DNA of 64,000 bases from Variovorax sp. V93 (GTDB taxonomy: Bacteria > Pseudomonadota > Gammaproteobacteria > Burkholderiales > Burkholderiaceae_C): assembly GCF_041154485.1 (NCBI RefSeq), contig NZ_AP028670.1, positions 186,001-250,000 of the forward strand, written 5' to 3'. The notes under the pieces were generated by a model that was not told the origin of the DNA, did no database searches, and was given only the letters and a program-made list of their open reading frames with translations. The position numbers and the translations under genes were made by a program. This document shows positions 43,646 through 53,015 of this stretch, piece after piece (position 1 is the stretch's first letter; each line of letters starts with the position of its first letter).

Positions 43646-44611
43646 TTACTCGTCGGCTTTGAGCACGCCCTTGTCGATGAGCATCTGCGCGGCCCGGTGG
43701 TCGGCCCGCGCCCGCTCAATGAATCGCGATCGATCGGTCGCAAGCACCACAAAGCTCGCGTCCTCGAGTTGCTTCTTGACCGCGGGCTGCTCCAACCCCC
43801 GTCGGACAGCCAGGGCGATGCGCTCCGTCACCGCCTTGGGCGTGCCCTTGGGAGCGACCAGGCCCACCCATATCGTTGATTCGTAGCCCGGGACCACGGT
43901 GCTCAGCGGCGGCACGCCGGGCAGCGCTGGAAGGGGCTGAGCCGATCCCACGGCGATCGCGTTGACCCTTTTTGCCTGAATCAAAGGCAAAAGCGCCGGG
44001 ACCGAGGCAAGGACCACGTCAATCTGCCCTCCAGCGAGCGCCGTGAACGCAGGCGCCGCCCCCGAGAATGGCACATAAGTGACGCGCGAGCCGAGTGCCT
44101 GGTTCAGCAGCTCAGGTTTCAGCATGCTCGCCGCACCAGGTCCGGGTACTGCCTGGTTGATCTGCTCCGGCCTTGCCTTCAAGGCAGCGATGTACTTCGC
44201 AAGCGTGTCATAGCCCGATTGGAGCGAGGTTGCCAGGACCGTTGGCGACTGACCCAGCAGCGATATGTACTCGAACGAATCGAATGCGTCGAACTTGTAG
44301 TTCTTGTTGAAAAGATTGGCCGTCGCGTGGGTCTCATAGACCATGGACAGCGTGTACCCGTCCGCCTTGGCTCGCGCCACTTCGCCAGCGGCAATGTTGC
44401 CTCCGGCTCCGGCCTTGTTTTCGACAACGATCGGCTGACCCAACTCCTGCCCCAAAGGGCCGCTGATCACCCGTGCAACGAGATCGACAGGCCCGCCAGG
44501 CGGGAAGGGCACTACCAGCCGGACCGGCGCCGAGGGATACACATCTGCATGGGCCGAAACCAGGCCCGCGACCAAAGGCAACACGGCCGCAATCAACTTG
44601 GCTGGGGACAT
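43646..44611 (-). CDS. Bug/TctC-type substrate-binding protein
   Basis: The 321-residue periplasmic protein has a signal peptide ending at SAHAD and the Bug landmarks APVRLVVPFPPGGPVDLVARV, IVVENKAGAGGNIAAGEVARAK and GLVAPKGTPKAV. It is the closest relative of the protein at 44749, which looks like a tandem duplicate. No TctAB genes are present. The pair suggests that the operon handles an imported acid, with two receptors of differing specificity. Confidence 0.93.
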   Translation of the reverse strand: MSPAKLIAAVLPLVAGLVSAHADVYPSAPVRLVVPFPPGGPVDLVARVISGPLGQELGQPIVVENKAGAGGNIAAGEVARAKADGYTLSMVYETHATANLFNKNYKFDAFDSFEYISLLGQSPTVLATSLQSGYDTLAKYIAALKARPEQINQAVPGPGAASMLKPELLNQALGSRVTYVPFSGAAPAFTALAGGQIDVVLASVPALLPLIQAKRVNAIAVGSAQPLPALPGVPPLSTVVPGYESTIWVGLVAPKGTPKAVTERIALAVRRGLEQPAVKKQLEDASFVVLATDRSRFIERARADHRAAQMLIDKGVLKADE

Positions 44612-44748
44612 TCGATTCTCCTTGTTGTCTCCTAGGGGAACAGGAACTGTTGAGGCGGCCATTCAGCGGGCGGACATCCCAAAGCACGTCACGCCGAAGA
44701 TGAGCGAAACCAGCTCCTACTGCGCCGCCTCTGCCGCAGAGGCAAGCA

Positions 44749-45717
44749 TTACTCTTCGGGCTTGAGAATTCCCTTCTGGACCAGTTGCTCCGCGTCCCGA
44801 AAGTCCGCCCGGGCACGATCGATGAAGCCGTTCTGATCGGTCGCGAGGACGACAAACGTCGATGCCTCGAGCTGCTTTCGGACGGCGTCACTCGCCATCA
44901 CTTTCTGCACGGCCCCCTGAAGACGATCGAACACGTCCTTGGGCAGTCCCGCAGGTGCCACGATGCCAATCCACGCCGTCGACTCGAAGTTGGGGATACT
45001 GCTGTTCATGGTGGGAACGCCCGGCAGCGCGGGCAGCGGCTTGGCCGATCCAACGGCGACCGCATTGACTTTCTTGGCCTGTATCAAGGGCAAGGCCGCA
45101 GTAACCGAGACCAGCGCGATGTCGATCTGCCCACCGACCAGTGCCTGCATCGCCGGCGCGACGCCCGGATACGGAACGTAGGTCACCTTGGTGCCCAGCG
45201 CCTGATGCATCAGTTCCGGCTTCAGAACGCTCGCTGCGCCAGGACCGGTAACTACTTGGTTGAGCGCGCCGGGCTTGCTCTTCAACGCAGCGATCAGCTT
45301 CGGGAAGGTGTCCAGGCCTGACTGCGTTGATGTCGTGAGCACCAGTGGCGAGTAGCCGAGCAGAGAGATGTGGTCGAAGGACTTGAAGGCGTCGAACTTG
45401 AAATTCTTGTAGAACAGATTGGTCGTTGCATGGGTCTCGTAAACCAGCGACAGCGTATAGCCATCAGGCTTCGCGCGAGACACCTCATTGGCAGCGACAT
45501 TTCCGCCTGCTCCCGCCTTGTTCTCGATGACGATAGCCTGACCCAGCTCCTGACCAAGCGGCACACTGACGACCCGCGCCACGAAGTCGACGGGCCCTCC
45601 TGGCGGGTAGGGAACGACAAGTCTGATCGGGGCATTGGGATAGCCGCTGGCCTGCGCTGCCCCCATCGCAAGGAGCATGAAAGCACCTGCGGCAAGACTC
45701 GACTTCTTGACTGACAT
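44749..45717 (-). CDS. Bug/TctC-type substrate-binding protein
   Basis: The 322-residue protein has a signal peptide ending near AQASG and the same landmarks as its neighbour: APIRLVVPYPPGGPVDFVARVV, IVIENKAGAGGNVAANEVSRAK and GIVAPAGLPKDVF. The high likeness and adjacent position point to recent tandem duplication with the 43646 gene; they are 137 bases apart. It follows the TPP enzyme gene by 30 bases in the same operon. Confidence 0.93.
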   Translation of the reverse strand: MSVKKSSLAAGAFMLLAMGAAQASGYPNAPIRLVVPYPPGGPVDFVARVVSVPLGQELGQAIVIENKAGAGGNVAANEVSRAKPDGYTLSLVYETHATTNLFYKNFKFDAFKSFDHISLLGYSPLVLTTSTQSGLDTFPKLIAALKSKPGALNQVVTGPGAASVLKPELMHQALGTKVTYVPYPGVAPAMQALVGGQIDIALVSVTAALPLIQAKKVNAVAVGSAKPLPALPGVPTMNSSIPNFESTAWIGIVAPAGLPKDVFDRLQGAVQKVMASDAVRKQLEASTFVVLATDQNGFIDRARADFRDAEQLVQKGILKPEE

Positions 45718-45747
45718 CGGCTTCTCCAGGAAGTTAAACGCAGCAAC

Positions 45748-47388
45748 TCACTCCCACTTGAGCGATCGCTCCACAGACATGTCGGGATCGCTGCAGACCT
45801 CGATCACCACCGGTCCCTCGGTCGCCATCGCCCGCTCGACCATTCCTGCTGCGTCCCTGGCGTGCTCGATCCTGAAACCACGGGCGCCAAACGCCTCAGC
45901 AAGCTTGGCAAAGTTCGGATTCCCCAAGTCAGTACCACTCACCCGATTCGGAAAGTGCCGCTGTTGATGGGTTCGGATGGTCCCGTACGAGCCGTTGTTG
46001 GAAATCACCACCCGGATGTTCAGTCCTCGATCAACGGCTGTGATCAGCTCGTTGCCGTTCATGAGGAAGCCTCCGTCACCTACGAATGCGAGGACCTCCC
46101 TGTCCGGATAGCGCAAGCCGGCCGCCACCCCGGCTGGAACGCCCGTCCCCATGGCGCCGCACGCGGATCCCAGCAGCCGGTTCTCCGGTGTCATCTTGAA
46201 GATGCGGTGCACCCAGGAGGCGAAGTTCCCGGAGTCCGTCGTCAGGATCGCATCGCGCTTCGCCAAGCGCTCCAACGCCATGATCGTGTGCCCCATCACG
46301 TCGTCGGCCACCACGTTCTGAGGCTGCCAGCCGTGCGCACGATTCGCCGCTTCAGCAACGCGCTGCATCCAGGCCGCGGAGGTGCCTGCCCGCCTGCCGT
46401 GGCGCAGCGTCGCGCGCACGAATCCATGCGCTGTCGAAACGATCGGCAAATCCGTTTGAAAGTGCCGCCCGATCATCTCAGGATCGGGATACACGTGAAC
46501 GAACCGCTGAGGGTTCAGGCCCTGACGCGGGAATGCGAAGCCGAGCGATGAGACATCGCCCATCCGGCTCCCGATGGCGATCAACAGGTCGGCTTCGCTG
46601 AACAGCGCCGTGTGCGCTGGCGAAGCGAAGAAGCTCAGCTGGCCGACCCAATGTGGATCCAGGTTGGAGAACTGGTCCTGATTCTTGTTCGTCAGCGCCA
46701 CCGGCACGTCCCACAGGCCCACGAGTTCCTGGAGATCGCGTCGGAACTCGGAACTGCGGCATTCACCACCCACGATCAGGATGGGCCGGCTCGCGCTTGC
46801 AAGCAGCTCATGGACGCGAGCGGCATCGTCCACGCTCGCTTCAGCAATGGCTCGACCGTGGACTCGTGCTGGCCGCTGGTCGACAACGGCCGTCAGAACG
46901 TCTTCGGGCAATTCGACCGTCACGGGACCGGGTGTGCCCGAAACTGCCATGGCGAAGGCTCTGGCCATGACCTCGGCTACCGCGTCAGCGCGATCGATGC
47001 GCCCGGACCACTTGATACTTCCCCAGAACGCTTTGGACGAATCGATCTCCTGGACCGCTCCTCGTCCCAGATTTGGCGTATCCACCTGTCCAATCAGGAG
47101 GATCATGGGAATCGCTTCTTCCGCAGCCACGTGAACACCAATCGCAGCGTTGAATGCGCCAGGACCACGACTTGCCATGACGATGCCGGGGCGGCCGGTC
47201 AGCTTCGAGTCGGCGATGGCGGCCAGGGCGGCGGAACCTTCATGACGGCAAGTGACCAGATCGAAGTCGCGACGTGCGTGCAAGGCGTCCAGCAGTCCCA
47301 GAAAACTCTCCCCGGGGACGCTGAATCCGCGATCCGCACCGTGCGCGACCATGCTGTCAACGATTGCGTCAGCAACTCGGTATGCCAT
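45748..47388 (-). CDS. thiamine pyrophosphate-dependent enzyme (acetolactate synthase-like)
   Basis: The 546-residue protein has the three-domain layout of acetolactate synthase relatives. The activating Glu lies in TCRHEGSAALAA, the domain border in PMILLIGQVDTP, and the TPP motif is GDGGFLMNGNELITAVDRG..VVISNN. No small regulatory subunit is near, so it is not likely to be the biosynthetic enzyme. In this operon it could decarboxylate a 2-keto acid or cleave an acyl-CoA (oxalyl/2-hydroxyacyl-CoA lyase-like). It starts 46 bases after acuI. Confidence 0.88.
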   Translation of the reverse strand: MAYRVADAIVDSMVAHGADRGFSVPGESFLGLLDALHARRDFDLVTCRHEGSAALAAIADSKLTGRPGIVMASRGPGAFNAAIGVHVAAEEAIPMILLIGQVDTPNLGRGAVQEIDSSKAFWGSIKWSGRIDRADAVAEVMARAFAMAVSGTPGPVTVELPEDVLTAVVDQRPARVHGRAIAEASVDDAARVHELLASASRPILIVGGECRSSEFRRDLQELVGLWDVPVALTNKNQDQFSNLDPHWVGQLSFFASPAHTALFSEADLLIAIGSRMGDVSSLGFAFPRQGLNPQRFVHVYPDPEMIGRHFQTDLPIVSTAHGFVRATLRHGRRAGTSAAWMQRVAEAANRAHGWQPQNVVADDVMGHTIMALERLAKRDAILTTDSGNFASWVHRIFKMTPENRLLGSACGAMGTGVPAGVAAGLRYPDREVLAFVGDGGFLMNGNELITAVDRGLNIRVVISNNGSYGTIRTHQQRHFPNRVSGTDLGNPNFAKLAEAFGARGFRIEHARDAAGMVERAMATEGPVVIEVCSDPDMSVERSLKWE

Positions 47389-47434
47389 GACTGTCCTCTC
47401 ATGAAGCCCATCGGTCTGGGCGGTTCAGCTCTTG

Positions 47435-48418
47435 CTAAGCGTTGGGATTGACAATCAGGCGACCGCGAACCTCTCCTCGCATCAGCCTTTTGGCAGCATC
47501 AATCGCCTGTCCCAAAGGGATTTCATCGGCGATGTCTTCCAGGATCGGCCCGTGCAGATCCTTTGCAAGGCGCTCCCACGCTGCCAACCGATCTGCCTTC
47601 GGACGCATCACGCTATCGACACCGAGCAAGGTCACGCCGCGAAGAATGAAGGGAGCGACGGAAGACGGGAAATCAAGTCCTTGCGCCATGCCGCATGCCG
47701 CGACAGCCCCGCCGTATTGAACTTGCGCGCACACATTCGCCAGAGTGTGGCTCCCCACGGAGTCCACGGCAGCGATCCACCGTTCCTTCTGCAAAGGCTT
47801 GCCTGGCTCGTTCAGTTCCTTGCGATCAATCACGTCGCTCGCGCCGAGGCGGCGTAGATACTCCGACTCAGCGGGGCGACCCGTCGAGGCCACGACCTGA
47901 TAGCCCAGATTGGCCAGGAGCGCGACCCCGAAGCTACCTACGCCCCCGTTCGCACCGGTGACCAACACGGGCCCCTGCCCCGGCTTCAGGCCATGCCACT
48001 CAAGTGCCATCACGCAGAGCATCGCGGTATAGCCAGCGGTCCCGATGGCCATCGCCTGCTTGGCACTGAAGCGCTGCGGCAGTGGGATGAGCCAGTCACC
48101 TTTTACGCGCGCGCGCTGGGCCAACCCACCCCAGTGAGTCTCACCCACGCCCCAGCCATTGAGGAGCACCCGATCACCGGCTTTGAAATCGGCGTGTTCG
48201 CTCTGTTCGACGACGCCCGCAAAGTCGATGCCCGGCACCATCGGAAAGCTCCGGACGACCGGCCCCTTGCCCGTGATGGCCAGTCCGTCCTTGTAATTGA
48301 GGGTGCTGTACTCGATCCGAACCGTGACGTCGCCTGCAGGCAGGCGGCTGTCATCGATCTCGCTCACCGACGCACGATGGCCTTCGGCGTCCTTCTCTAC
48401 AACGATGCCTTTGAACAT
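47435..48418 (-). CDS. acuI: acrylyl-CoA reductase-like MDR oxidoreductase
   Basis: The 327-residue medium-chain reductase matches the AcuI/YhdH group: MFKGIVVEKDAEGHRASV, YSTLNYKDGLAITGKGPVVRSFPMVPGIDFAGVV, and the NADPH region VLVTGANGGVGSFGVALLA. AcuI reduces acryloyl-CoA to propanoyl-CoA and detoxifies acrylate. The adjacent AcuR-like TetR gene (15 bases upstream) supports this call. It links the operon to short-chain enoyl-CoA chemistry. The substrate range should be treated as inferred. Confidence 0.9.
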   Translation of the reverse strand: MFKGIVVEKDAEGHRASVSEIDDSRLPAGDVTVRIEYSTLNYKDGLAITGKGPVVRSFPMVPGIDFAGVVEQSEHADFKAGDRVLLNGWGVGETHWGGLAQRARVKGDWLIPLPQRFSAKQAMAIGTAGYTAMLCVMALEWHGLKPGQGPVLVTGANGGVGSFGVALLANLGYQVVASTGRPAESEYLRRLGASDVIDRKELNEPGKPLQKERWIAAVDSVGSHTLANVCAQVQYGGAVAACGMAQGLDFPSSVAPFILRGVTLLGVDSVMRPKADRLAAWERLAKDLHGPILEDIADEIPLGQAIDAAKRLMRGEVRGRLIVNPNA

Positions 48419-48433
48419 GCTTTTCCGTTCCAG

Positions 48434-49108
48434 TTAAAAGTGCTGCTGATTCGCCCCGGGGTGGGGGATTGCCTCGGCACGCGCGCCCAGGCTCGAGAGA
48501 AATGCAGTGATGAAAGTGATCAACGGGCGGTCGCTCTGAACGAGCCGGGCACGAAGCACCGCACCTTCCCACGCGATCCAGAAGAACTCGGCAAGCTGCT
48601 CTGGGTCCAATGCAGCCGAAATGCTTCCCTCGACCTGGGCGGCCTCGAGACAACGGGCTACCCGCGCCTGCCATCCGAGGAGGATGGCATCCAGGCGTTC
48701 GCGAAATCCGGAGGGCAGCACACCCAGCTCCTGGCTCAAGTTCCCGACGAGGCATCCACGCGTGAAGCGATGCTTGCGCATGCCCTTCGACGCATCGGCG
48801 ATGAAATCCGCGAGACGGTCCAGCGGCGGACGCTCCTCGCTCAACAACCACCGATCGAGCTTTCGCTTGAAGTAGTCGTCGTAGGCGTCCATCACCGCAG
48901 CGCCGAATGCATCCTTGCTCTCGAAGTAGTGATAGAAGGACCCCTTGGGCACTGTCGCCCGCTTCAGCACCGCATCCAGGCCGGTCGCGCTGAAACCCTG
49001 CTCGGTCAGCAGTTCCATCCCACACCGTATCAGCACGTCTCTCGTGGCCGAATAGGCTGGCGAGGCACCGCGGCCGCGAGACACGGCCACCTTCAGTTTT
49101 GTCGTCAT
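48434..49108 (-). CDS. acuR: TetR/AcrR-family regulator (AcuR-like)
   Basis: The 224-residue repressor has an N-terminal HTH (RDVLIRCGMELLTEQGFSATGLDAVLKRATVPKGSFYHYFESKDAF) and a C-terminal ligand-binding part with the Cys in RGCLVGNLSQELG, a segment common in AcuR/NemR-type proteins. AcuR proteins sense acrylate and control acuI. It is the first gene of the minus-strand operon 49108-40633, and a CTAG-edged dyad lies 10 bases upstream. It likely represses its own operon and possibly the divergent 49398 operon. Confidence 0.87.
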   Translation of the reverse strand: MTTKLKVAVSRGRGASPAYSATRDVLIRCGMELLTEQGFSATGLDAVLKRATVPKGSFYHYFESKDAFGAAVMDAYDDYFKRKLDRWLLSEERPPLDRLADFIADASKGMRKHRFTRGCLVGNLSQELGVLPSGFRERLDAILLGWQARVARCLEAAQVEGSISAALDPEQLAEFFWIAWEGAVLRARLVQSDRPLITFITAFLSSLGARAEAIPHPGANQQHF

Positions 49109-49117
49109 TTTTTTATT

Positions 49118-49134
49118 CTAGACCGATCGACTAG
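49118..49134. promoter_or_regulatory. TetR-type operator before acuR
   Basis: CTAGACCGATCGACTAG has CTAG at both ends around a CGATCG core and resembles the TAGACC-N4-GGTCTA operators of NemR-like TetR proteins, with an imperfect right half. It lies 10 bases upstream of acuR, where bound repressor would block transcription start. Confidence 0.52.
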
Positions 49135-49330
49135 GAAACATCCAGCGATTTTTCCAGCCTGCGCAATCACGCCGAGTTGAGGCGCATGGCGCACCACAAC
49201 GCGACAGAGTTCCGCACCCTTATTGTGCAAATGGGTGAATTCGTGGTTTGCACCAAGAGTGAGGCGTTGCGCTCGGACGCACTGCCAAGCTGGCCCGGGT
49301 CTTGCTGGAAAACCCCTATGAGAGTCCTTA

Positions 49331-49360
49331 TTGACACAATGTGTCCTTGGATTTCATACT
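49331..49360 (+). promoter_or_regulatory. promoter with embedded GACACA-A-TGTGTC operator
   Basis: A TTGACA -35 (49331-49336) and CATACT -10 (49355-49360) are 18 bases apart, 38 bases before the 49398 gene. A perfect palindrome GACACAATGTGTC at 49333-49345 overlaps the -35 and spacer, so a repressor bound there would block polymerase. The same core, GACAC-N3-GTGTC, is at 55217-55229. Confidence 0.6.
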
Positions 49361-49397
49361 GCCCACACCCTCCTCGACTCAGCTGAAGGAAGCCCGA

Positions 49398-50381
49398 ATG
49401 AAATTCAATGCGATCAGGAAATGGCTCGTTGCCGCCGGCCTTGCCTGTATGACCGTCGCGCCCGCACTGGCCGATGAAGCCTATCCGTCCCAGCCCATCA
49501 AGCTTGTGGTTGGCTTCCCTCCCGGTGGTCCCACGGACATCGTCGCCCGCGTCATCGCCCAATCGTTGGGCAAGGAACTCAAGGCTTCGGTCATCGTCGA
49601 CAACCGCGGCGGCGCTGGCGGCATCATCGGCGCCGAGGCCGTGGCGAAAGCCAAGCCCGATGGCTACACCCTCCTGGTTGCGGTCGAGTCCTCTCAAACG
49701 CGTGGACAGGCACTCAATCCCACCCTGCCTTACGACCAGATCAAGGATTTCACCTACATTCGAAACGTTGCCAAGCAACGCAACCTGATCGTGGTGAATC
49801 CCGGTGTTTCCATCAACAGCATCAAAGAGCTCATTGCCTACGCCAAGGCAAACCCTGGGAAGCTGAACTCGGGTGGCACCTTTGGCGCTACCTCGCACAT
49901 CGGCGGTACTTTGTTCGACGCGCTCAATGGCACTGAACTGACCTTTGTGAATTACAAGGGCGGCGCGCAGCCCATCAGCGACCTGATAGCCGGTGTAGTT
50001 CAAGTCGGGTTCTTCACGGAGGCGACCGTTGCTCAGCACGTTCGCGCCGGCAAGATCAAGGCTCTCGCGGTTGCCGCACCAGAGCGCTCGCCGGCGTTCC
50101 CGGACCTCCCGACCGCAGAGGAAGCTGGCGGCAAGCCGATGGATCTCTCCCCTTGGTTCGGGATTGCCGCACCCGCCGGCATGCCGAGTGCCGTGACCAA
50201 GAAGATCGCCGCAGCACTCGACAAGGTAGTGACGAGTCCTGAATTCCTCTCGCAGCTGGAGACGCTCGGAGCGGTCCCAGTCAAGAACTCGTCGCCCGAG
50301 GCCTACTCCAAGCAGGTTGCCCGCGAAATCGACTTCTGGAACAACTGGGCCAAAACGCTCAAGACGCCGCTGGCCCGTTGA
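49398..50381 (+). CDS. Bug/TctC-type substrate-binding protein
   Basis: The 327-residue periplasmic protein has a signal peptide ending near ALADE and the Bug motifs QPIKLVVGFPPGGPTDIVAR, VIVDNRGGAGGIIGAEAVAKAK and GIAAPAGMPSAVTK. The ATG at 49398 is used because the signal peptide follows it. It opens the operon that also encodes an acyl-CoA dehydrogenase and a CoA-transferase, so it likely binds the carboxylic acid that is then turned into a CoA ester. It lies divergent from acuR. Confidence 0.93.
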   Translation: MKFNAIRKWLVAAGLACMTVAPALADEAYPSQPIKLVVGFPPGGPTDIVARVIAQSLGKELKASVIVDNRGGAGGIIGAEAVAKAKPDGYTLLVAVESSQTRGQALNPTLPYDQIKDFTYIRNVAKQRNLIVVNPGVSINSIKELIAYAKANPGKLNSGGTFGATSHIGGTLFDALNGTELTFVNYKGGAQPISDLIAGVVQVGFFTEATVAQHVRAGKIKALAVAAPERSPAFPDLPTAEEAGGKPMDLSPWFGIAAPAGMPSAVTKKIAAALDKVVTSPEFLSQLETLGAVPVKNSSPEAYSKQVAREIDFWNNWAKTLKTPLAR

Positions 50382-50405
50382 CCGTCTGGCGAGGACACTT
50401 GCTTC

Positions 50406-51590
50406 ATGAGCTTCTACGATTCGTACGACGAGAAACTCGCCGCTGAGGAGCTGGCTCTCGTCGCTGCCGCGGCCGACTTCTGCCAGGGCGAGTTCAGCAC
50501 CCACTTGCTTGACACGCACACCCAGGGCCAGCCCTACGACTCAGCATGGATTGGCAAGTGGGCCAAGGCGGGCTTTCTGGGACTGCAGACGCCCCGTGAA
50601 CTCGGCGGCCACGACGCTTCCTTCCTGTGCAAGATTCGAGTTGCACAGACGATGGCCGAACATGGCTTTGCTGCCGCCTTTGCCATCAACAACCTCCAAG
50701 GCTCGGTGACCCGAGTCGCGCGCCTGGGCTCTGACAAACACCGCTCCGAGCTTTTGGAGGGCTTGCTCAGCGGCGGCATCTTGTGTGCCCCCGCGATGTC
50801 CGAGCCTGATGGAGGCAGCGACCTGGGCGCGCTGAAGACCTGCGCGCGACGGGTGGACGGCGGCTGGTCGATCACCGGCACCAAATCGTGGATCACGAAT
50901 GGCCAGATCATTCAATGCGCGAATCTCCTCGCGCGCGTGACTGCAACAGGCGGCGGCTCCGACGAGATCGCATCCTTCCTCGTGCCATTGGCTGACGGAC
51001 CGACGTTCAGTCGTGAAGAGATCCTCATGCCGGGCGCCCGGTCGTTCCGACTGTCGAGGCTGACCTTCCAGGATCACTTCGTTCCCGACTGGTTTCTTTT
51101 CAGTCAACCCGGTCAGGCCTTCAAGGCTTCCATGGCATCAGTCAATGCAGCCCGCGTTCATGTCGCAGCGATGTGCGTCGCATCAACGCGAGCGGCCCTC
51201 GGTGAGGCGGTCGGCTATGCAGGGAGCCGACAGACGTTCGGCAAGCCGCTGATCAGCCATCAGGGATTGGCTTGGGAGCTGGCAGAAGTCTCCCTGCGGC
51301 TGGAGGCCGCCAACGCACTGGTGTTGCGCGCTGCCCTGGCTGTGCAGACAGGTGCGCCCGCATTGACGCTGGCCGCCCAGGCCAAGAAGTTCGCCGTGGA
51401 CGTCGCGGTGTGGGGAATCGATCAGTGCCTTCGTGCGATGGGGGCCACCGGGGCAAGCGCCTCACACCGTCTGGCCATGTTGTTCGCGGAAACGCGCCTG
51501 GCTGCCTATGGCGATGGAAGCAGCGAGATGCTGCTTGACCGCATCGGCAAGGGACTCGCAAAGGAGTACGGGCCTGCGCCCCTCCAATGA
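50406..51590 (+). CDS. acyl-CoA dehydrogenase
   Basis: The 394-residue flavoenzyme shows APAMSEPDGGSDLGALKT, GGWSITGTKSWITNG and the C-terminal YGDGSSEMLLDRIG. It is paralogous to the dehydrogenase at 41832; the order within the two proteins is the same, with similar GLQTPRELGG and KIRV stretches. It acts with the CoA-transferase encoded immediately downstream (13-base gap). Confidence 0.92.
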   Translation: MSFYDSYDEKLAAEELALVAAAADFCQGEFSTHLLDTHTQGQPYDSAWIGKWAKAGFLGLQTPRELGGHDASFLCKIRVAQTMAEHGFAAAFAINNLQGSVTRVARLGSDKHRSELLEGLLSGGILCAPAMSEPDGGSDLGALKTCARRVDGGWSITGTKSWITNGQIIQCANLLARVTATGGGSDEIASFLVPLADGPTFSREEILMPGARSFRLSRLTFQDHFVPDWFLFSQPGQAFKASMASVNAARVHVAAMCVASTRAALGEAVGYAGSRQTFGKPLISHQGLAWELAEVSLRLEAANALVLRAALAVQTGAPALTLAAQAKKFAVDVAVWGIDQCLRAMGATGASASHRLAMLFAETRLAAYGDGSSEMLLDRIGKGLAKEYGPAPLQ

Positions 51591-51603
51591 AGAAAGTGTC
51601 AAG

Positions 51604-52266
51604 ATGAGAAATGTAGTCGTCAAGGATGCACACGCCGCGGTCGCGGGCCTGCGCGACGGTGACACGGTGATGGTTGGCGGCTTCGGCGGCGCCGGCCTGC
51701 CGCGCACCATGATCAAGGCCGTGCTGGATCTGGGCGTCCGCGAATTGACCGTCATCTCCAACAATGCCGGCTCTGGCGGCGATGACCTATCGCTCTGGTT
51801 CGGCGCACGAATCGTGCGCAAGATCGTCTGCTCCTACCCACGGAGCGCGGACGTGTTCGCCGAGCAGTACCGCGCCGGCTCGGTCGAGCTGGAACTGGTT
51901 CCCCAAGGCACACTGGTGGAGCGAATTCGCGCGGGCGGCGCAGGACTCGGCGGCTTTCTCACCCCTACCGGCGTAGGAACCATGTTCGAGAAGGAAAAGG
52001 AGAAGATCGTCGTCGATGGTCGCGAGTATCTCCTGGAGAAGCCGTTGCATGCCGCGTTCTCGCTGCTGAAGGGCCGGCAGGCCGACGTTCTCGGGAATGT
52101 CAACTACAACAAAACCGCACGCAACCACTCAGTCGTGATGGCCACTGCAGCAAAGACCGTCGCGGTCGAGGTCGACGAGCTCCTCGACGCCGGCGAACTC
52201 GATCCGGAGAGCATCGTCACACCATGCATCTTTGTGGATCGGGTATTTCTTTCGAGGAAAGCATGA
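51604..52266 (+). CDS. 3-oxoacid CoA-transferase-like subunit A
   Basis: The 220-residue subunit belongs to the family I CoA-transferases (AtoD/PcaI/ScoA type): GDTVMVGGFGGAGLP near residue 20 and the later GVGTMFEKEKEKIVVDGREYLLE. It pairs with subunit B, overlapping it by four bases. The enzyme moves CoA from a donor such as succinyl-CoA onto the pathway acid, supplying the dehydrogenase encoded upstream. Confidence 0.93.
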   Translation: MRNVVVKDAHAAVAGLRDGDTVMVGGFGGAGLPRTMIKAVLDLGVRELTVISNNAGSGGDDLSLWFGARIVRKIVCSYPRSADVFAEQYRAGSVELELVPQGTLVERIRAGGAGLGGFLTPTGVGTMFEKEKEKIVVDGREYLLEKPLHAAFSLLKGRQADVLGNVNYNKTARNHSVVMATAAKTVAVEVDELLDAGELDPESIVTPCIFVDRVFLSRKA

Positions 52267-52949
52267 ATTCGCTATCAAGACAGGAACTTGCACGCCTGGT
52301 CGCCAACCAGCTTCCCAAAGAGGGTTTTGTCAACCTGGGCATCGGGGCGCCGACGAGCATCGCCGACCATCTTCCCAAAGACACGTCGGTGATGCTTCAC
52401 AGCGAGAACGGGATTCTCAATGTGGGGCCAAAGCCGGTCGCCGGGCAGGAGGACTGGGACCTGATCAACGCCGGAAAGATGCCAGTCACCCTTGCTCCGG
52501 GCGGCTCCTACTTCGACTCCAGCCTCTCGTTCTCGATGATGCGAGGAGGCCACCTGGACATAGCCATCCTGGGCGCGTTCCAAGTCTCCCAGCATGGCGA
52601 CCTCGCCAACTGGACGACCGGTGACTCCAACGGCGCGCCGCCTGCCATAGGCGGGGCCATCGATCTCGCGGTGGGAGCCCGGCAGATCTGGGTAATGATG
52701 GAGCACACCACCCGGGACGCGCAGCCGCGGTTGGTCGAGCGTTGCACTTTGCCCCTCACGGCCGTCGGCGTGGTCGCCAAGGTGTTCACCAACCTGGCCA
52801 TCATCGACGTCAGGGCCGAGGGCTTTGTCGTGGAAGCACTCTTTGAGGACGCGTCCCTCGGCGCTGTGCAACAACTCACCGGTGCACCGGTCAAGGCTGC
52901 ATCCCGTGTCCAGCGATTCGGGCGAGATGGCGTGCTGTTTTCTGACTGA
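52263..52949 (+). CDS. 3-oxoacid CoA-transferase-like subunit B
   Basis: The 228-residue subunit has the catalytic SENG motif (LHSENGILNVGP; the Glu forms the CoA thioester) and the following GGSYFDSSLSFSMMRGGHLDIAILG. The start at 52263 overlaps subunit A by four bases, so the two are made in equal amount. Both subunits are complete. It is the last plus-strand gene before the XRE-cupin regulator, which is encoded on the opposite strand. Confidence 0.94.
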   Translation: MNSLSRQELARLVANQLPKEGFVNLGIGAPTSIADHLPKDTSVMLHSENGILNVGPKPVAGQEDWDLINAGKMPVTLAPGGSYFDSSLSFSMMRGGHLDIAILGAFQVSQHGDLANWTTGDSNGAPPAIGGAIDLAVGARQIWVMMEHTTRDAQPRLVERCTLPLTAVGVVAKVFTNLAIIDVRAEGFVVEALFEDASLGAVQQLTGAPVKAASRVQRFGRDGVLFSD

Positions 52950-53015
52950 GTCCGCCACCACACGTGCGAGCGAGCAGCATTGCGGCGGAACCGCCGCGGT
53001 CTCGGCAGCAAAGAC

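Noticed and set aside
43646..45717. Two adjacent Bug genes as an assembly repeat
   Set aside because: The proteins differ at many positions along their length and have different signal peptides, so they are real paralogues.
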